DNA of 64,000 nt from Anarhynchus alexandrinus. Lineage: Eukaryota; Chordata; Aves; Charadriiformes; Charadriidae. Positions 48,242 to 60,649 of the stretch are shown piece by piece (within the stretch, counting starts at the first letter, position 1; each line of letters begins with the position of its first letter). The DNA is taken from NCBI GenBank assembly GCA_008711295.1, contig VUYV01000324.1, forward strand, positions 622,128-686,127, in the 5' to 3' direction. The notes below the pieces were generated by a model, which did not search any database, had not been told where the DNA came from, and saw nothing but the letters and a program-made list of their open reading frames with translations. A program made the translations under genes and the position numbers.

Positions 48242-48247
48242 AATAAA
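48242..48247 (+). promoter_or_regulatory. LTR polyadenylation signal (AATAAA)
   Basis: Canonical AATAAA followed about 110 bases later by a pyrimidine-rich stretch and the LTR end. The related LTR at 26.6-27.2 kb has AATAAG here. Confidence 0.6.
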
Positions 48248-48430
48248 TCAAATTAATTTCCCTGAGTTGAGTCTGTTTTGCCTGTGACAGTAATTGCTAA
48301 GTGATCTCCTTGTCCTTAACTCGAGCCACAAGCCTTTCGTTATATTTTCTCTCCCTTGTCCAGCTGAGGAGGGGAGCAATACAGTGGCTTTTGTGGGCAG
48401 CTGGGGTCCGGCCAGGGACAACCCACCACA

Positions 48431-48975
48431 GACATTTAGAGTTCCACAACACATTGTGGGTTTATTTCTTGTGGGTTTGTTATTTTTGGGGGGGTTATGG
48501 GTTTTGGTTTTTTTTGGGGGGTGGGTGTTTTATATTGTTATTTGCATTGTTCCAGTATGCCTTGAATTTAGTTATTCCTTTTAAAATAAAAGTTTGCCTC
48601 ATCTGAATATTTTACACACCATGTTTCTAGTTGGAATGCCCAAATTTTTTAATTCAAAATACTTTTTTAGCAATATTTGTTTGCATGGGATTATACTTTC
48701 AGCAGTCTTTATACAACAATAACTTCCAGAATTTTTGGGCAGGAATGCATTGAAACTGATGATAGCTGGCTGAATAATAAAGTTTTGTTTAAAAGTTGAG
48801 ATGGAAAGTTAAGTGGAAAAAAAAACCATTAGGCAAAGAGAACTTCAGACATAATCTGCTTAGCTTCTGATGACTTAATAGTTAATGTTATACCATGGTC
48901 ATTAGAGACAGGCTGTTTTTTACATATATATCTGTATTTTAATAGGCTGTACGTGTGTACATTGGATTTGTTATC
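48431..48975. other. Spacer between two LTRs, with a G-rich patch
   Basis: Unique sequence apart from a G/T-rich low-complexity patch. G runs of 7, 3, 6 and 3 at 48,488-48,525 on the plus strand could fold as a G-quadruplex with one long loop. No gene recognised; the overlapping open frames of about 100 codons are low-complexity artefacts. Confidence 0.6.
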
Positions 48976-49560
48976 TGTTGTGTTATAGCCCCAGTAGGCG
49001 CCACACAGCCACTCACTCACTCTCACCCAGTGCGATGGGGGAGAGAATCAGAAGGGCAAAAGTGAGAAACTCATGGGTTGAGATAAAAAGAGTTTAATAG
49101 AGAAAGCAAAAGCTGTACACTCAAGCAAAGCAAAACAAGGAATTAATTCATTGCTTCCCATCAGCAGGCAGACGTTTAGCCATTTCCAGGAAAGCAGGTC
49201 TTCACCACATTTTACAATTACTTGGGAAGACAATCGCAAAAACCCTGAACATCCCCCTTTCTTGTTCTTTTCTCCAGCTTTTATTGCAGAGCATGGCATA
49301 TAATGTCATGGGATACCCCTTTGGTTAGTTGAGGTCACCTGTCCCAGATGTGTTGCCCCCCAGTTCCTTGTGCAGCCCCAGACTGCTTGCTTGTGGGTTC
49401 ATGTGAGAAAAAGAAAAGGCCTTCACACTGTGCAAGCACTGATCAGCAACAGCTAAAACATCCCTGTGTTATCAACACTGTTTTAGTCACAAATCTAAAA
49501 CATAGCATCATAAAAGCTACTATGAAGAACATTAACTCTATTCCAGCCCAAACCAGTACA
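48976..49560 (-). mobile_element. Solo LTR of 585 bp (minus strand)
   Basis: An LTR family distinct from the other LTRs in the window. Read on the minus strand it starts TGTACTGGTTTGGGCTGG (right end) and ends at 48,976 with ...GGCTATAACACAACA. Flanks TTATC (48,971-48,975) and GTATC (49,561-49,565) form a 5-bp duplication with one mismatch. A polyadenylation signal ATTAAA lies at 49,093-49,098 on the minus strand, and a TATA-like ATTATATG lies near 49,297-49,304. The family is common in avian genomes as I recall it; the exact name cannot be given from sequence alone. No internal retroviral genes are present. Confidence 0.88.
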
Positions 49561-51878
49561 GTATCCTAAATTACATTTGATTTGTAGCTCATTATATAAT
49601 TTCTATATTCACTATTTAACAATCATGGGAGACCAATGTAGTTTCAATCTGTAGTAATAGTGGCATGGGAACGTACATTATCTAAACCCTCCCATTTCTA
49701 AAAACAGAAATGCTTACTGTTATTCTACATGCAGTATTAATCTTACCATTATCCTGATTAATAATTGCAAGGCAATCTGCTGCAACAAATATTACTGAGA
49801 CAAAAATCTTCCTCTTCAACTAGAACTAAAAAACACTTGAAAACATCAACACAGTCTTCTTCAAAGACAGCTTACTGAAAACATTATTTCTCTTCTGTTA
49901 AAACAGATGCTGTCTCTACTAATGATAAACACAAAACTGTATTTATGTAAGACACCCTATTAAATCTAATTTAGCTTAATTCAGTACTGTTTGCTCACTG
50001 CTCACTCTGAACCTATGATGTGGTTTCCTTTTGTTTATTTTTCTTCCAAAATTTATCTCAAGCCAGTTTTACCTCCTTGGGTCTCAGGAATCTCAGTAAT
50101 GCCTTAAATCATCAGGAAAAGTAAGCAAAAAAAAAAAAATGCTTTTAATATGCATTATCAACCGCACTGACTAATTAAACAACTTAAACAGATAATGCAA
50201 AAAAACCCAAACAAAACACAAACAACAAAACTTGGGATAAGTCAGAAAGTAAAGGCAAAAAGCTTTTGAATTCGTGCAACAGTAGGCATAACACAAAAAA
50301 AATCAAGATGGAAAAGACCTACCACATTGACCTTAGATACCAATTGCACAGAGGAGACCAGGCATTTTGTCCTAGGAATAAAGTGAGGTGGTGTTTTTTC
50401 TAGATTTTTCTTCTAAGTGTATATAATTATTTTTAATGGCAAAGACAATTAAAGCCTGCTTTCATCTTTGAAGAGAAGTCCCCTCTCTTCATCTTCTTTG
50501 ATTGTTTACTGTCCACCTTTAGATATGGATGTAGCATTCTGAAAATGTGATTAATGGTAGGAATGTAATTTCTTTGTATTTTGGCCCATTTGGAAACTAA
50601 ATCGGCCCAAAGAGCACCACAAATGAACAAAAGCAGAGAGATATGAGAAGTCAGCTGATGAACCTGAGTAGCAAAACTAGTAACAAAACAAAAGCAAAAT
50701 GCATACTGGCTGCAGGGATCAACAAATGATCAACCTTTGCTGAATTTTTATTTTCACTTGAGGATATAGGACATATTGGACAAATGCCTGTGATTATTGT
50801 TTTTTTCAGCATCTCATCTGGTACCTCATTCTGGTGTCAAAGCTCTGTTCTTGTCTCTGCTCCACTGAGTATCCAGTATAGCACACTGAAGTCACTGTCT
50901 ACAGCTAGCAGATAGGCAGGTAGCCATCAGATGCTCTTTCTGCTCAAATGGCCATCTGGCTTCTCTGTTTCCAGAATCTGGAAAACACTTGGCCTTATAT
51001 TTTTTCTGTGGGAAAAAGAAAGAGTGGAATTAGGAAGCCACGGGAGTTATATTTCTCAAGAAGAAGATGTCATGGAGAAAACATAAGAACAGAATGAGAT
51101 ATACAAGACAAAAGGGGGAAAAATATGAAAGGCAAAATGACTATCCAAATAGAAACAGGGCCCAAGATCTCATGGGAACAGCAACATAATATTTCTTTAC
51201 ATATTGATTTCTTCTCTGTTACAAAACAAGTATAACACAGACATCAGTCAAAATTTCAGATATAAAATTTTTTAAAGTTTTTGATATAGTACATGTAAAA
51301 CATTTGAAAGACAACAATGCCCACAGGCAGAGCAGGCAACAGAAAGGATGACAATAAAAAAAAATCACAAACATTTTTGCTGTCCAGTACCGGGCTCTTT
51401 GTTTCTGTATGAGCTACATTGATTCACTGCTATCTCTGCCCAATTTCATGGTTCATTGTCCTTGCTAAAAGGAGACTGGTTCCAACTTCATTGTCCTATA
51501 CAAAAGAACAGTCCATCTTTCCAAAGATAACAAATGGCCATTAGCCCTTACTGTAAGTACAAACGCTAAAGATACTGGCAGGTGCACTGTTGTAGAGCAA
51601 TGCAAATCTGTTACAGTCATCCTCTAACAGGGTGGTCAGTAGTTGCTAAATGTATATTTACTATCACTGACAATCCTAGCTCTCTTAAGCAAATGATGAC
51701 CAGACAGCACCTGAAAGCAAGCCAACGTTATTTTATAGTTTCTCCTCTGTCTGTTTCTATTCTACTACTACATCGTCTGCTGCACAGCACATATTTTGGA
51801 ATAGAGATAATGCTTGGTGTAGGGATAGTACAAGATTTGGTTGTCTGAGGCTGGGTCACCAAGGCATAACCATTATTA
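49561..51878. other. Non-genic AT-rich stretch
   Basis: Nothing recognised; scattered A runs (for example near 50,129-50,141). Open frames are at most 88 codons and unrelated to known families. Confidence 0.6.
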
Positions 51879-52203
51879 TCACGGAATCACGGAATTTTCA
51901 GAGTTGGAAGGGACCTCTAGAGATCATCTAGTCCAACTACCCTGCCAAAGCAGGATTGCTGAGAGCACATTACTCAGGACTGTATCCAGGTGGGTCTTGA
52001 AAATCTCTAGAGAAGGGGACTCCACAACCTCCCTGGGCAGCCTGTTCCAGTGCTCTGTCACCCGAACCGTAAAGAAGTTTTTCCGTATATTTGAACGGAA
52101 CCTCCTATGTTCCAACTTGTGCCCGTTGCCCCTCGTCCTGTCATTGCAAACCACTGAAAAGAGTCCAGCTCCATCCTCCTTCAACCCACCCTTTAGATTA
52201 TCA
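51879..52203 (-). mobile_element. CR1 LINE, 3' fragment with ATTCCGTG tail
   Basis: Minus-strand CR1 of about 325 bases with two octamers of the variant ATTCCGTG. The minus strand is open over 52,184-51,924 and reads the final part of ORF2: [40 protein letters not shown], then [18 protein letters not shown]. The reading frame has no break over this part, and the copy looks less decayed than its neighbours. This subfamily differs from the ATTCTATG copies in its tail and in the GACCTCTAGAGATCATCTAG block. Confidence 0.95.
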
Positions 52204-55200
52204 TCGTAGAACAGAATGGTGTCAGGGACAGTGTGTCTGAAAGAGGTTCAGATAACACAGGAAGAATTTAAGATCTTGGCCTATTTTAAGAAATACAAGA
52301 AAATGGAGACTACTGTTGCCTGGGAAATCCTTTTTCCTTTCTTGTTTCTAAAAGAAACAGATAGCATTACAGAATTGAAGCAAGGTTGGAAAGAAGAAAT
52401 AAGAGTAGTACCACCACAGCGTGGACAGGAGAGGTACAAGAACCCGTCTCCACATTCATGTGTTCTTTCAATGAATAATCTGTTCCTTTCTCTCCAATTT
52501 GCATAGGACTTTCCAACATGACTAATCACCTGTATCCTAGAAAAATTCTCAGGCAGTAAAGGATTGTATCACGTCTCCCACCCTCTCATCTGTCATCTAG
52601 TATAATTAAATAACTTTGTGTGTGAGGGACAAACTAAGTATCATATTACTACAAAAAAAAAAAAAAAAGCAGAAGAGTAATGTCAGAGTTGTTTTTCTGA
52701 GGAGAGAGCAAAAAAAATTTCATATTGGTAAAAATGGAAGAGTGTTTCAATAATATCAGATTCTTACACTAAGCTGTCATTTTTTTCTCATTGCACCCAA
52801 TATATTGCCTTCAAATCTTTGGCGTGCTAAGACTCCAAAAAGTTACTTCACACCAAAAAAAATGTAGAAAATATAGAATAAAAAGGAGACTGCTTCTTCT
52901 TGACTTCTAAAGAAAACAAAATATCATTTTTAAACTCAATGATGCTAAGCATTGTCACTTGGCACCAATCTCTACACATAAAATGCATTGGATTTAGTAG
53001 AATCTTAATTAAAAAAAGACTTCTGATCTTTGGGTCTGGTTAGGGATTTTTTTTCTGAAAAGGAAAGAAGATTCAGTCTATGGTACAAGAAAACTCAGTC
53101 TCTGGTTTCAAGAAAAACTGATTTAATTATTTGTTGGGTAAACAAGGAGAAGAAAGGGAATGACTCTACAGCATATTTTAAAAATATCAGTCTTGAGGGA
53201 GATATTCTGCATTTCAGTACTTGCTCTACTGAATACTTGATAATACCAGTAAAACCAGAAGACATTCATTCCTCTTCTAGGGAGAGCTAATAGCCAACAG
53301 TTGTGAAGTGAGGTGGAACTCCTTGGACATAAGAATTTGCCTGCTTAGGAAATAGAATGATTTTATATGTGAGTCCCACACATCAGGCAAACGTTCTCAT
53401 AATAGTTAAGTCAGTGACAGAACTTGAGCTGAGATAGAGAATCACATTCATGTACCTCTATATTATGTGTGATTAGGTAGGTTGTGATGAGGCTTCAGAG
53501 GTAAAATAGGTGAAAGAAGTGTACACATCTATCAGAGGAATTCAGATGTCACTGGAATGATAGGGGCAGCTTTTTCAATAAGCAACTTTGAGATGTATGC
53601 TGTAGTTTGAGTAGGGGGAAATAATAAATCTACACTCATAAACAGCACCAGGGCTACATTCTGACTCACAAGCCTAGAAACAACATGCAGATACACTATT
53701 AAACTTCTTTACCCTCCAGATCAGGATGGCCATATGCAAACTACCTTTTGGGAATGATCCATGGATCCAACTAACTCCCAAACCATACACAGATTTCTTT
53801 GGAAGAGTGCAAGTCAACCTAGGCTGAAACTACATAAGGAACCAGCCTAAAAGCTGATCAATTAGATGATTAAATTGCAGCCCTTTCCCAAATCCTCTCA
53901 CTGCTTAACTAACTAATGAGGATGAAGACTAAGTGCCTACTTTCCCTTCATCAATATAACACCGTTTTTTTTAAATGTGTGTATGTAACACCAGTGACAG
54001 AAGAGTTGAATCGGAAATAACAATACAACACTGAGGTTGCTTTTTAAAATGTTATTTTAAGCAAGGGAAAGAGTATAAACAGGAAGATATGAATAAGAAA
54101 GACGACAAATAGAAAAGATGGATGAACCACAGCAGATATGAAAAGTTTCAGACTTAGTGTTTCCATTAACCTAAAAAAAACCCAACTCAGTAGTTCAGAA
54201 AATCAAATATTTTGTGTTTTTTCTCATCTGTAAGGATATATCAGAGACATTATCCTAAACAGTGAAGTGTGGAATGTATTTGCTCCTTACTGCATAGTGC
54301 TACTACCTAATATATTCCCTGTAAAGGCAAGATCTGTGCCTAAACCAATGAAAAAGAGTGAAAAATAATCCTGCCTATGTTGGAGAGGTAGTTTCAGGTC
54401 CCCAAACAGACTCAGGTCTTATCTAACGAAAGAAATGAAGACTGCATAAGGAATTCTGGAAAGACAATCTGATTCTTTAAGGAGTACATAGTATGAGGAA
54501 AAGGAGCAGGTGACACAGCAGTTGGCACAGTACTGGAAAAATGCTGCAACATGATAATCACTTTGAATTTGTAATTGAACTACTTATTCTGACTTTGTCC
54601 TCTTTCATGTTAATTCTTTTGCAGATCCTTAAAGAAAACATCACTTTCTCTATGTGCTTAGATAAACAGTCCTTTTACATTATTATTTACTAGAATGGAC
54701 CAATCGCTTGTCTTAGAATCATAAATATATTATTATACTATCAATAAAATAACATTTAAAATTGTAACTATTTTCAGATTTGATTTCCATTTTGTGGTCT
54801 CAAAAAGCAAAGAAGCATTCTAACCCACAAGCTGGATTGGTCAAATATGAAAATATGAGAATAAAGTTTTCCTGTTGCTGTTATTTTCATAATGTAATGC
54901 ACACATCTCTACTGAAATAAGCACGTCATTAAAAGAGGTGAGCTGCAAGTATTTCTTCAACCCATTAACACTTTGGCTTGATATTGCAAGTAGAGGGACC
55001 ATTGTTCAAAGATAGGATAGATTAATAAAGAAATAAAAATTTCTCTAGTTTTAAAGTTTCTATGTTGGTTAGTAGTACATGTTAACTTCTGAACAGCCAA
55101 GGTAGTGACACAAGCTTGCAAGCAGATATGTCACACTGGGCTGGACAAGGGGAAGATATGGTTCACTATGTCTCCTGTGGGTAAGGCAAAAGATAATTTA

Positions 55201-55593
55201 ATTTGTCTTATGGAAGGTTTTAGTTAGAATTTCCAGTCACTGGCTGGAAGGACTGGTAGCTCATGGAGAAAGCTGCGTGAGGAATCACTAGGACAGGATG
55301 CTTTTTAAGATTAGACAAATATCAGGTGGGAATTTATAGCCAATGAGTTTGAATAAAGACAAAGTTTTATTAAAAACACTCTAAGATCAAATGATCAATC
55401 AGTCCTCTCCTGAAATACTTTGCACAAGTTTGATAATCTAGGTTCATGGAACATGCATGAAGATCTACGGGGAAGTTACAGTGAATAGACTATTCCTTTT
55501 AAGACGAGAGATTAAAATATCTTTGTTTAGCGCAACAAATGCTGAGACAGGAGAAATCATCTCTACAAAGACAGGTGAAGTATATATCTTTCT
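52204..55593. other. Non-genic AT-rich stretch
   Basis: No gene or repeat family recognised. A 16-base A run is at 52,653-52,668. Open frames are at most 96 codons. Confidence 0.6.
52653..52668. repeat. Poly-A run
   Basis: Sixteen A bases in unique sequence, not attached to a recognised element. Confidence 0.9.
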
Positions 55594-55936
55594 CACTAGA
55601 GAAGAGAAGGATCGGGGGGATCTTATAAATGCATATAAATACCTAAAGGGAGGGAGTTAAAAGACGGAGCCGTGCTCTTTTCAGTGGTGTCCAGTGACAG
55701 GACAAGAGGCACACAGGAGGTGCCATCTGAACATAAGGAAACACTTTTTTACTGTGAGGGTGGCTCAGGACTGGAACGGGTTGCCGAGAGAGGTTGAGGA
55801 GCCTCCATCCTTGGAGATATTCAAAAGCCATCTGGACATGATCCTGAATAATCTGCTCTAGGTGGCGCTGCTTGAGCAGAGGGGTTGGACAAGATGATTT
55901 CCAGAGGTTCATTCCAGCATTCTGTGATTCTGTGAT
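55594..55936 (+). mobile_element. CR1 LINE, 3' fragment with ATTCTGTG tail
   Basis: Plus-strand CR1 of about 340 bases. It starts at the LEKRR-like point of ORF2 (ACTAGAGAAGAGAAGGATC), continues with DLINAYKYLKGGS, a frameshift, then the RTRGTQEVPSEHKETLFYCE-type degraded block and the DWNGLPREVEEPPSLEIF block, and ends with two ATTCTGTG octamers at 55,918-55,936. The minus-strand open frame of 100 codons is an antisense shadow. Confidence 0.93.
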
Positions 55937-58900
55937 ATAGATCAAGGATGAAAAGGAACTATTTAAATTAAAGAATTCTATATCAATACTCTTATAAGAT
56001 CAAGCAGATAGCTATAAGAAAATGCAGACTTAAAATAGTTGTCTAACCAAAAAAAAAGAAAAAAAGAGTTCTGGAATGATCTTCCTTACTGAGCAGTACA
56101 AGCAAACAATCCATGTTAATTTAAAATGGAGTTTAACAAGCTTGGGAAAGAAACTAGAGAAAAGGAACATTCTTTGGATTAGAAATTAAGATATCCACTA
56201 TGTCAGTATTATCAAAGGAATCTGTTGGTTTTAGCCATATTTATACTGCATTAAACCATTATTTGGGATTTTTATTAATTATGTATGGAGGTTAGAAAAG
56301 ACTTTATTCCCCCTCTGTAGTTTTTCCTGTATCTTTCAACTTTCTCTGACATCTAAAGAAAGAATGTATGGACAGGTGTATGAGTATTTGCCATAGCATT
56401 TATATTTCTAAAGTCTTTCATTTCTCTTCCACTAATACACTCAGGTTAAAATATATCATTCACCTGGGGTAAATTTTTGCCTCCCAGACAAAATTGACAG
56501 AGTATAATAGACTGTTTTGAGCTATTGTGCATTGCTGGACATGGTGTTCTTTAAGACCATACAGCTCAGGATTCTTTCACATCTTTCTGGCATTTTACAG
56601 TTTGGTCTTGTACTATAGTTCTTAATGTTGCTAAAGGACCATAATCAGCATTTTATGGTCTGTAATATATCAAGTAGCTATCAACACCTTCATAATGATA
56701 ATCTATATTGTGTTGGATCCAATGGCAAAATCCCCTGACAGTCTTGTTGTTCCCTCCCAGTATTATGTTCCAAGGAATAGTTGCTCCTTCTCTGAAATAT
56801 GAGGACTGGAGTACATGCCCTCTGTTAGTCATCTCCAGCCTTAGTTTCTATGACTTCAAGGACATAAATGAATTTCAACAAAACCAAATTTTGGTCCTCG
56901 TTCTGCAGAGTGCTGCTTTGTGCTCTTCCCTTACATTTCCTTGAACATTAAATACCCTGGACAATCCTTCATTATTTCTGAATAGCATATGGAATACTGA
57001 GGCTTACACTAAATGAGACATGTTCATTAAAAAAGATGTATCTCTGTCCAGTCTTGAAACTCATATGCAAGTTTCTGTTGTACCAAACTCTACTGACATT
57101 ACATATTACATATTACACCCCCACATATTTTTTATTTCTTCCTGGTCAAGATTTTACAGCTGCTGTATCATACATTGTTAAAAAAAAAAAAAAGGCACAA
57201 GATACAATTATGTCTGGATAGGTGAAATATTGAGCAATCAACGTTAAAATGGTGCAATATAGTCTTCCCACTAAACTCTACTACCATACAGAACACTTCT
57301 GATGCATCCACAAGTATTATTCAGTTAATGAATTTCAAATAAATGATTACTAACTGCCAGATTTAGCTGTATTTGTCAGCCTATTATTTTATAATCAGAT
57401 TACAGCTACCATACTGACTCTCATGGCTGTATAAATTTTATTGTTTCTCAGTAACACAAAACTTACTTTGTTTCTATGATGTACCAAAGTACAACTAAGC
57501 TCAATTTTAAACATGAGCTATCTCATATTATCTTTCAGTATAAGCCATTAGCGTCATTCAGGAAGTATCACAATTTAGTGCTCAACACGATATCTGTAAA
57601 ATGCTGTCATCTAATGAATATAAAGCCAATATTGATTTACAGCTCATTGAGCTCACTGGTATTTGTCCATGGGTCAGTGACGGTAAAACAATTTACATCT
57701 ACCATGATTGTGTTTGGATACGTATTTATATCCAACAGTTTATTGTTACAGTTATATAGCAGCTTTAAAGTTATGCTGACTTTAAAATAGCCTGTGTTAA
57801 GAAAATTCAGTTTAAAGGTAAAGCGATATCCTCATCAGAATCTTACAGCAGGAACCTGTTATTATCCAATACTGTGTTGCTCCACAAAAAATGAAATCCG
57901 TGTTTTAACCAATACTTTGTTTATTGACTAAACAAAGCTTAAAACTGAATGGACTGTTGTTGAATCCCCTGGATGATGGAGCATATTTTACAGGACTGGC
58001 TTCTCACATATATTAAAGCAACCCCACAAAAGTCTAAATTCTACAGGTTCTCACTGGTTTCTAAAAGTCCTTTTGTAAGCTAAAATAATGCACTAGAATA
58101 ATAGGATTTGTATGTGCTTCAGTGCTGTATTTCTAGTTGCAAAAGACATGTGTGCGAGGAAAACTTAAAATATTCATTTATTTATTTGATAGGATTTTAT
58201 ATCACTACATAAAGTAAAGCTATTAGTTTCCACATAGTTACATTCAAAACTTACCCCGAATTTCAATAAAGTAGAGAAACAAAGACTGTCTTCAAAGACT
58301 AATACAGATAAAGTGTGATGGCCTTAGGAAGTGAAAATCACTTAGATATGTAGAAAGAAATTATAAGGTTATCTCAACTGTGAAAATACTTTTTTTTTTC
58401 CAGTTTCACCATCTATTTTATGAACCAGTAATGTTTGGCTTTACTGATAGAGCTAAGTCCAGTCTATCAACTGCCAAATCACAACATGAAAAATACTTTA
58501 ATCTCAAAAGCTGTGTTTTCAGACTTTGGAGGGGTAAAAAAAGGTAAAGCTTTAGCAGTGAGAAGCCTCACTTTGTTACAACACAGTTAGTCTGTACAAA
58601 TGGACTGACTCAAATGTCTGACTTAGTACAAATGGAATTGGAAGGACAAACTTGGCCATCCTATACATCTCCACAAAAATGACTGTTATCTATAGAACCA
58701 CCTCACAATTCTTACCATAGATTAATACAGAAAAGTTTGTTGTTTTAACTAAAGACAAAATTGCTTGTCTTTTCTCTATCTGAATAGTATTCTTGGGAAA
58801 GTTATATATCCTTATAATTAACAAATGCAGGACCTGAATTCAACTCTGCTAAATTTAGTTGCTTCACTTAGGCATTTAAGTAAAATCCCTAATCTTACTT

Positions 58901-59944
58901 GGGATGAATCTAAGTTTGGTACACATCCTTAGGTATGTCTGGAAACTAAATGCAGATGAGTTTACTTTCTTCTGTCTGTGCTTGACCGATTTTCATGTGT
59001 AAACTTACATAACTCACATAAAACTTACATATAGATTAAAAGTATATGTACTACCATGCTCTTTTTCACGTCCTTTTCTTCAGTCAAGATGATCAAGAAC
59101 AGTTGTCATGCCAATTCACTGAAAAACTGTAAACTGTGAAACTATAAAAGTGTATTTTAAACAAAAGAAGTTTTTCAACATTTTTTTAATTTGTGGGTCC
59201 TCAAAATTCAGTGGAAGTCACTCAAAATTCATAGATTCACTCATGGAATTTGCCCTGGAAAAGGGCCATGGAAAACATCCATGGTTTTCTATTCCTGCAC
59301 TCATCCTCTACCATGGAATAAAAATGACAATATAATTTGTCAAAATTTAAAAGTCTTAAGCTTTTTCCCTCATTTGAAAGTCCTCATATGCATACCCATT
59401 CCAGTTTAAAGGCATAGCCCCATTTCTACAATTACAGCTTTGTATCAGTCTGTCTCTCCTAGATAGTTCCAGAAAACTCAATGCTCTGACTGAATCCTGA
59501 GCCATCTTTTCTCCAGCTCATCATTTATTTTCAATCTCACACCTGGTTGTTTACAAGCAGATATCTAACTGAGGGATAAAGCTGTGTCATCATTACTACA
59601 TCTCCCAGTAGGAGGTTTAAGCATCTCATCATAGATGTCTCCCTACTGTCTGTGTAGCAGTCCAAAAAAAGGATTTTGATCAACCTCCAACGTTTAAAAA
59701 AAAAAAGTCTGGCAGAAAATAAAAATATCAATTTCTTGTTCCTTCTCCTGAGCTTTATAGATAAAAGTAATATTAGCGTTCTTCACTGAAGCCCTCTTTT
59801 CAAAGGTTTATTCTTTCACAGAAAATTCCCCTCTAAGCTATAACTTGTCTCACAAGTTTCCGGTCCAGATAGGAAATTATTCTTTAAAATCTAAACTATC
59901 ACTACATATTAGAAGTGAGTTTACTGTTGTTTTTTTTTTTTTTT
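55937..59944. other. Non-genic AT-rich stretch
   Basis: No gene or repeat family recognised. The open frame at 57,476-57,790 (104 codons) has no recognisable domain. The stretch ends in a T run that borders the assembly gap. Confidence 0.6.
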
Positions 59945-60649
59945 NNNNNNNNNNNNNNNNNNNNNNNNNNNNNNNNNNNNNNNNNNNNNNNNNNNNNNNN
60001 NNNNNNNNNNNNNNNNNNNNNNNNNNNNNNNNNNNNNNNNNNNNNNNNNNNNNNNNNNNNNNNNNNNNNNNNNNNNNNNNNNNNNNNNNNNNNNNNNNNN
60101 NNNNNNNNNNNNNNNNNNNNNNNNNNNNNNNNNNNNNNNNNNNNNNNNNNNNNNNNNNNNNNNNNNNNNNNNNNNNNNNNNNNNNNNNNNNNNNNNNNNN
60201 NNNNNNNNNNNNNNNNNNNNNNNNNNNNNNNNNNNNNNNNNNNNNNNNNNNNNNNNNNNNNNNNNNNNNNNNNNNNNNNNNNNNNNNNNNNNNNNNNNNN
60301 NNNNNNNNNNNNNNNNNNNNNNNNNNNNNNNNNNNNNNNNNNNNNNNNNNNNNNNNNNNNNNNNNNNNNNNNNNNNNNNNNNNNNNNNNNNNNNNNNNNN
60401 NNNNNNNNNNNNNNNNNNNNNNNNNNNNNNNNNNNNNNNNNNNNNNNNNNNNNNNNNNNNNNNNNNNNNNNNNNNNNNNNNNNNNNNNNNNNNNNNNNNN
60501 NNNNNNNNNNNNNNNNNNNNNNNNNNNNNNNNNNNNNNNNNNNNNNNNNNNNNNNNNNNNNNNNNNNNNNNNNNNNNNNNNNNNNNNNNNNNNNNNNNNN
60601 NNNNNNNNNNNNNNNNNNNNNNNNNNNNNNNNNNNNNNNNNNNNNNNNN
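59945..60649. other. Assembly gap (705 N)
   Basis: 705 consecutive unknown bases, bordered on the left by a run of at least 15 T and on the right by T-rich sequence. Translations crossing it are meaningless. The content is unknown; a long homopolymer or other sequencing-resistant repeat at the left edge may have caused it. Confidence 0.99.

Larger units (their letters stand above)
47327..48430 (+). mobile_element. Solo LTR of 1.1 kb with internal periodicity
   Basis: A 1,104-base LTR beginning TGTATCAG and ending CAACCCACCACA. The flanks GCCAT (47,322-47,326) and GACAT (48,431-48,435) form a 5-bp duplication with one mismatch, which suits an ERVL-type element. A TATA-like ATATTTAAAA lies at 47,506-47,515 and an AATAAA signal at 48,242-48,247. 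Between about 47,720 and 48,025 a degenerate unit with the core CTGGAGCAG recurs at 47-51 base intervals, seven times. The minus strand of this part is open for 187 codons (48,243-47,680), rich in S, P, H, G and Q, but matches no protein family I know and looks like a by-product of the periodic composition. No retroviral coding sequence adjoins the LTR. Confidence 0.88.

Noticed and set aside
59240..59315. Three CCATGG-like words in 60 bases
   Set aside because: Short palindromic words with irregular spacing; no further structure.
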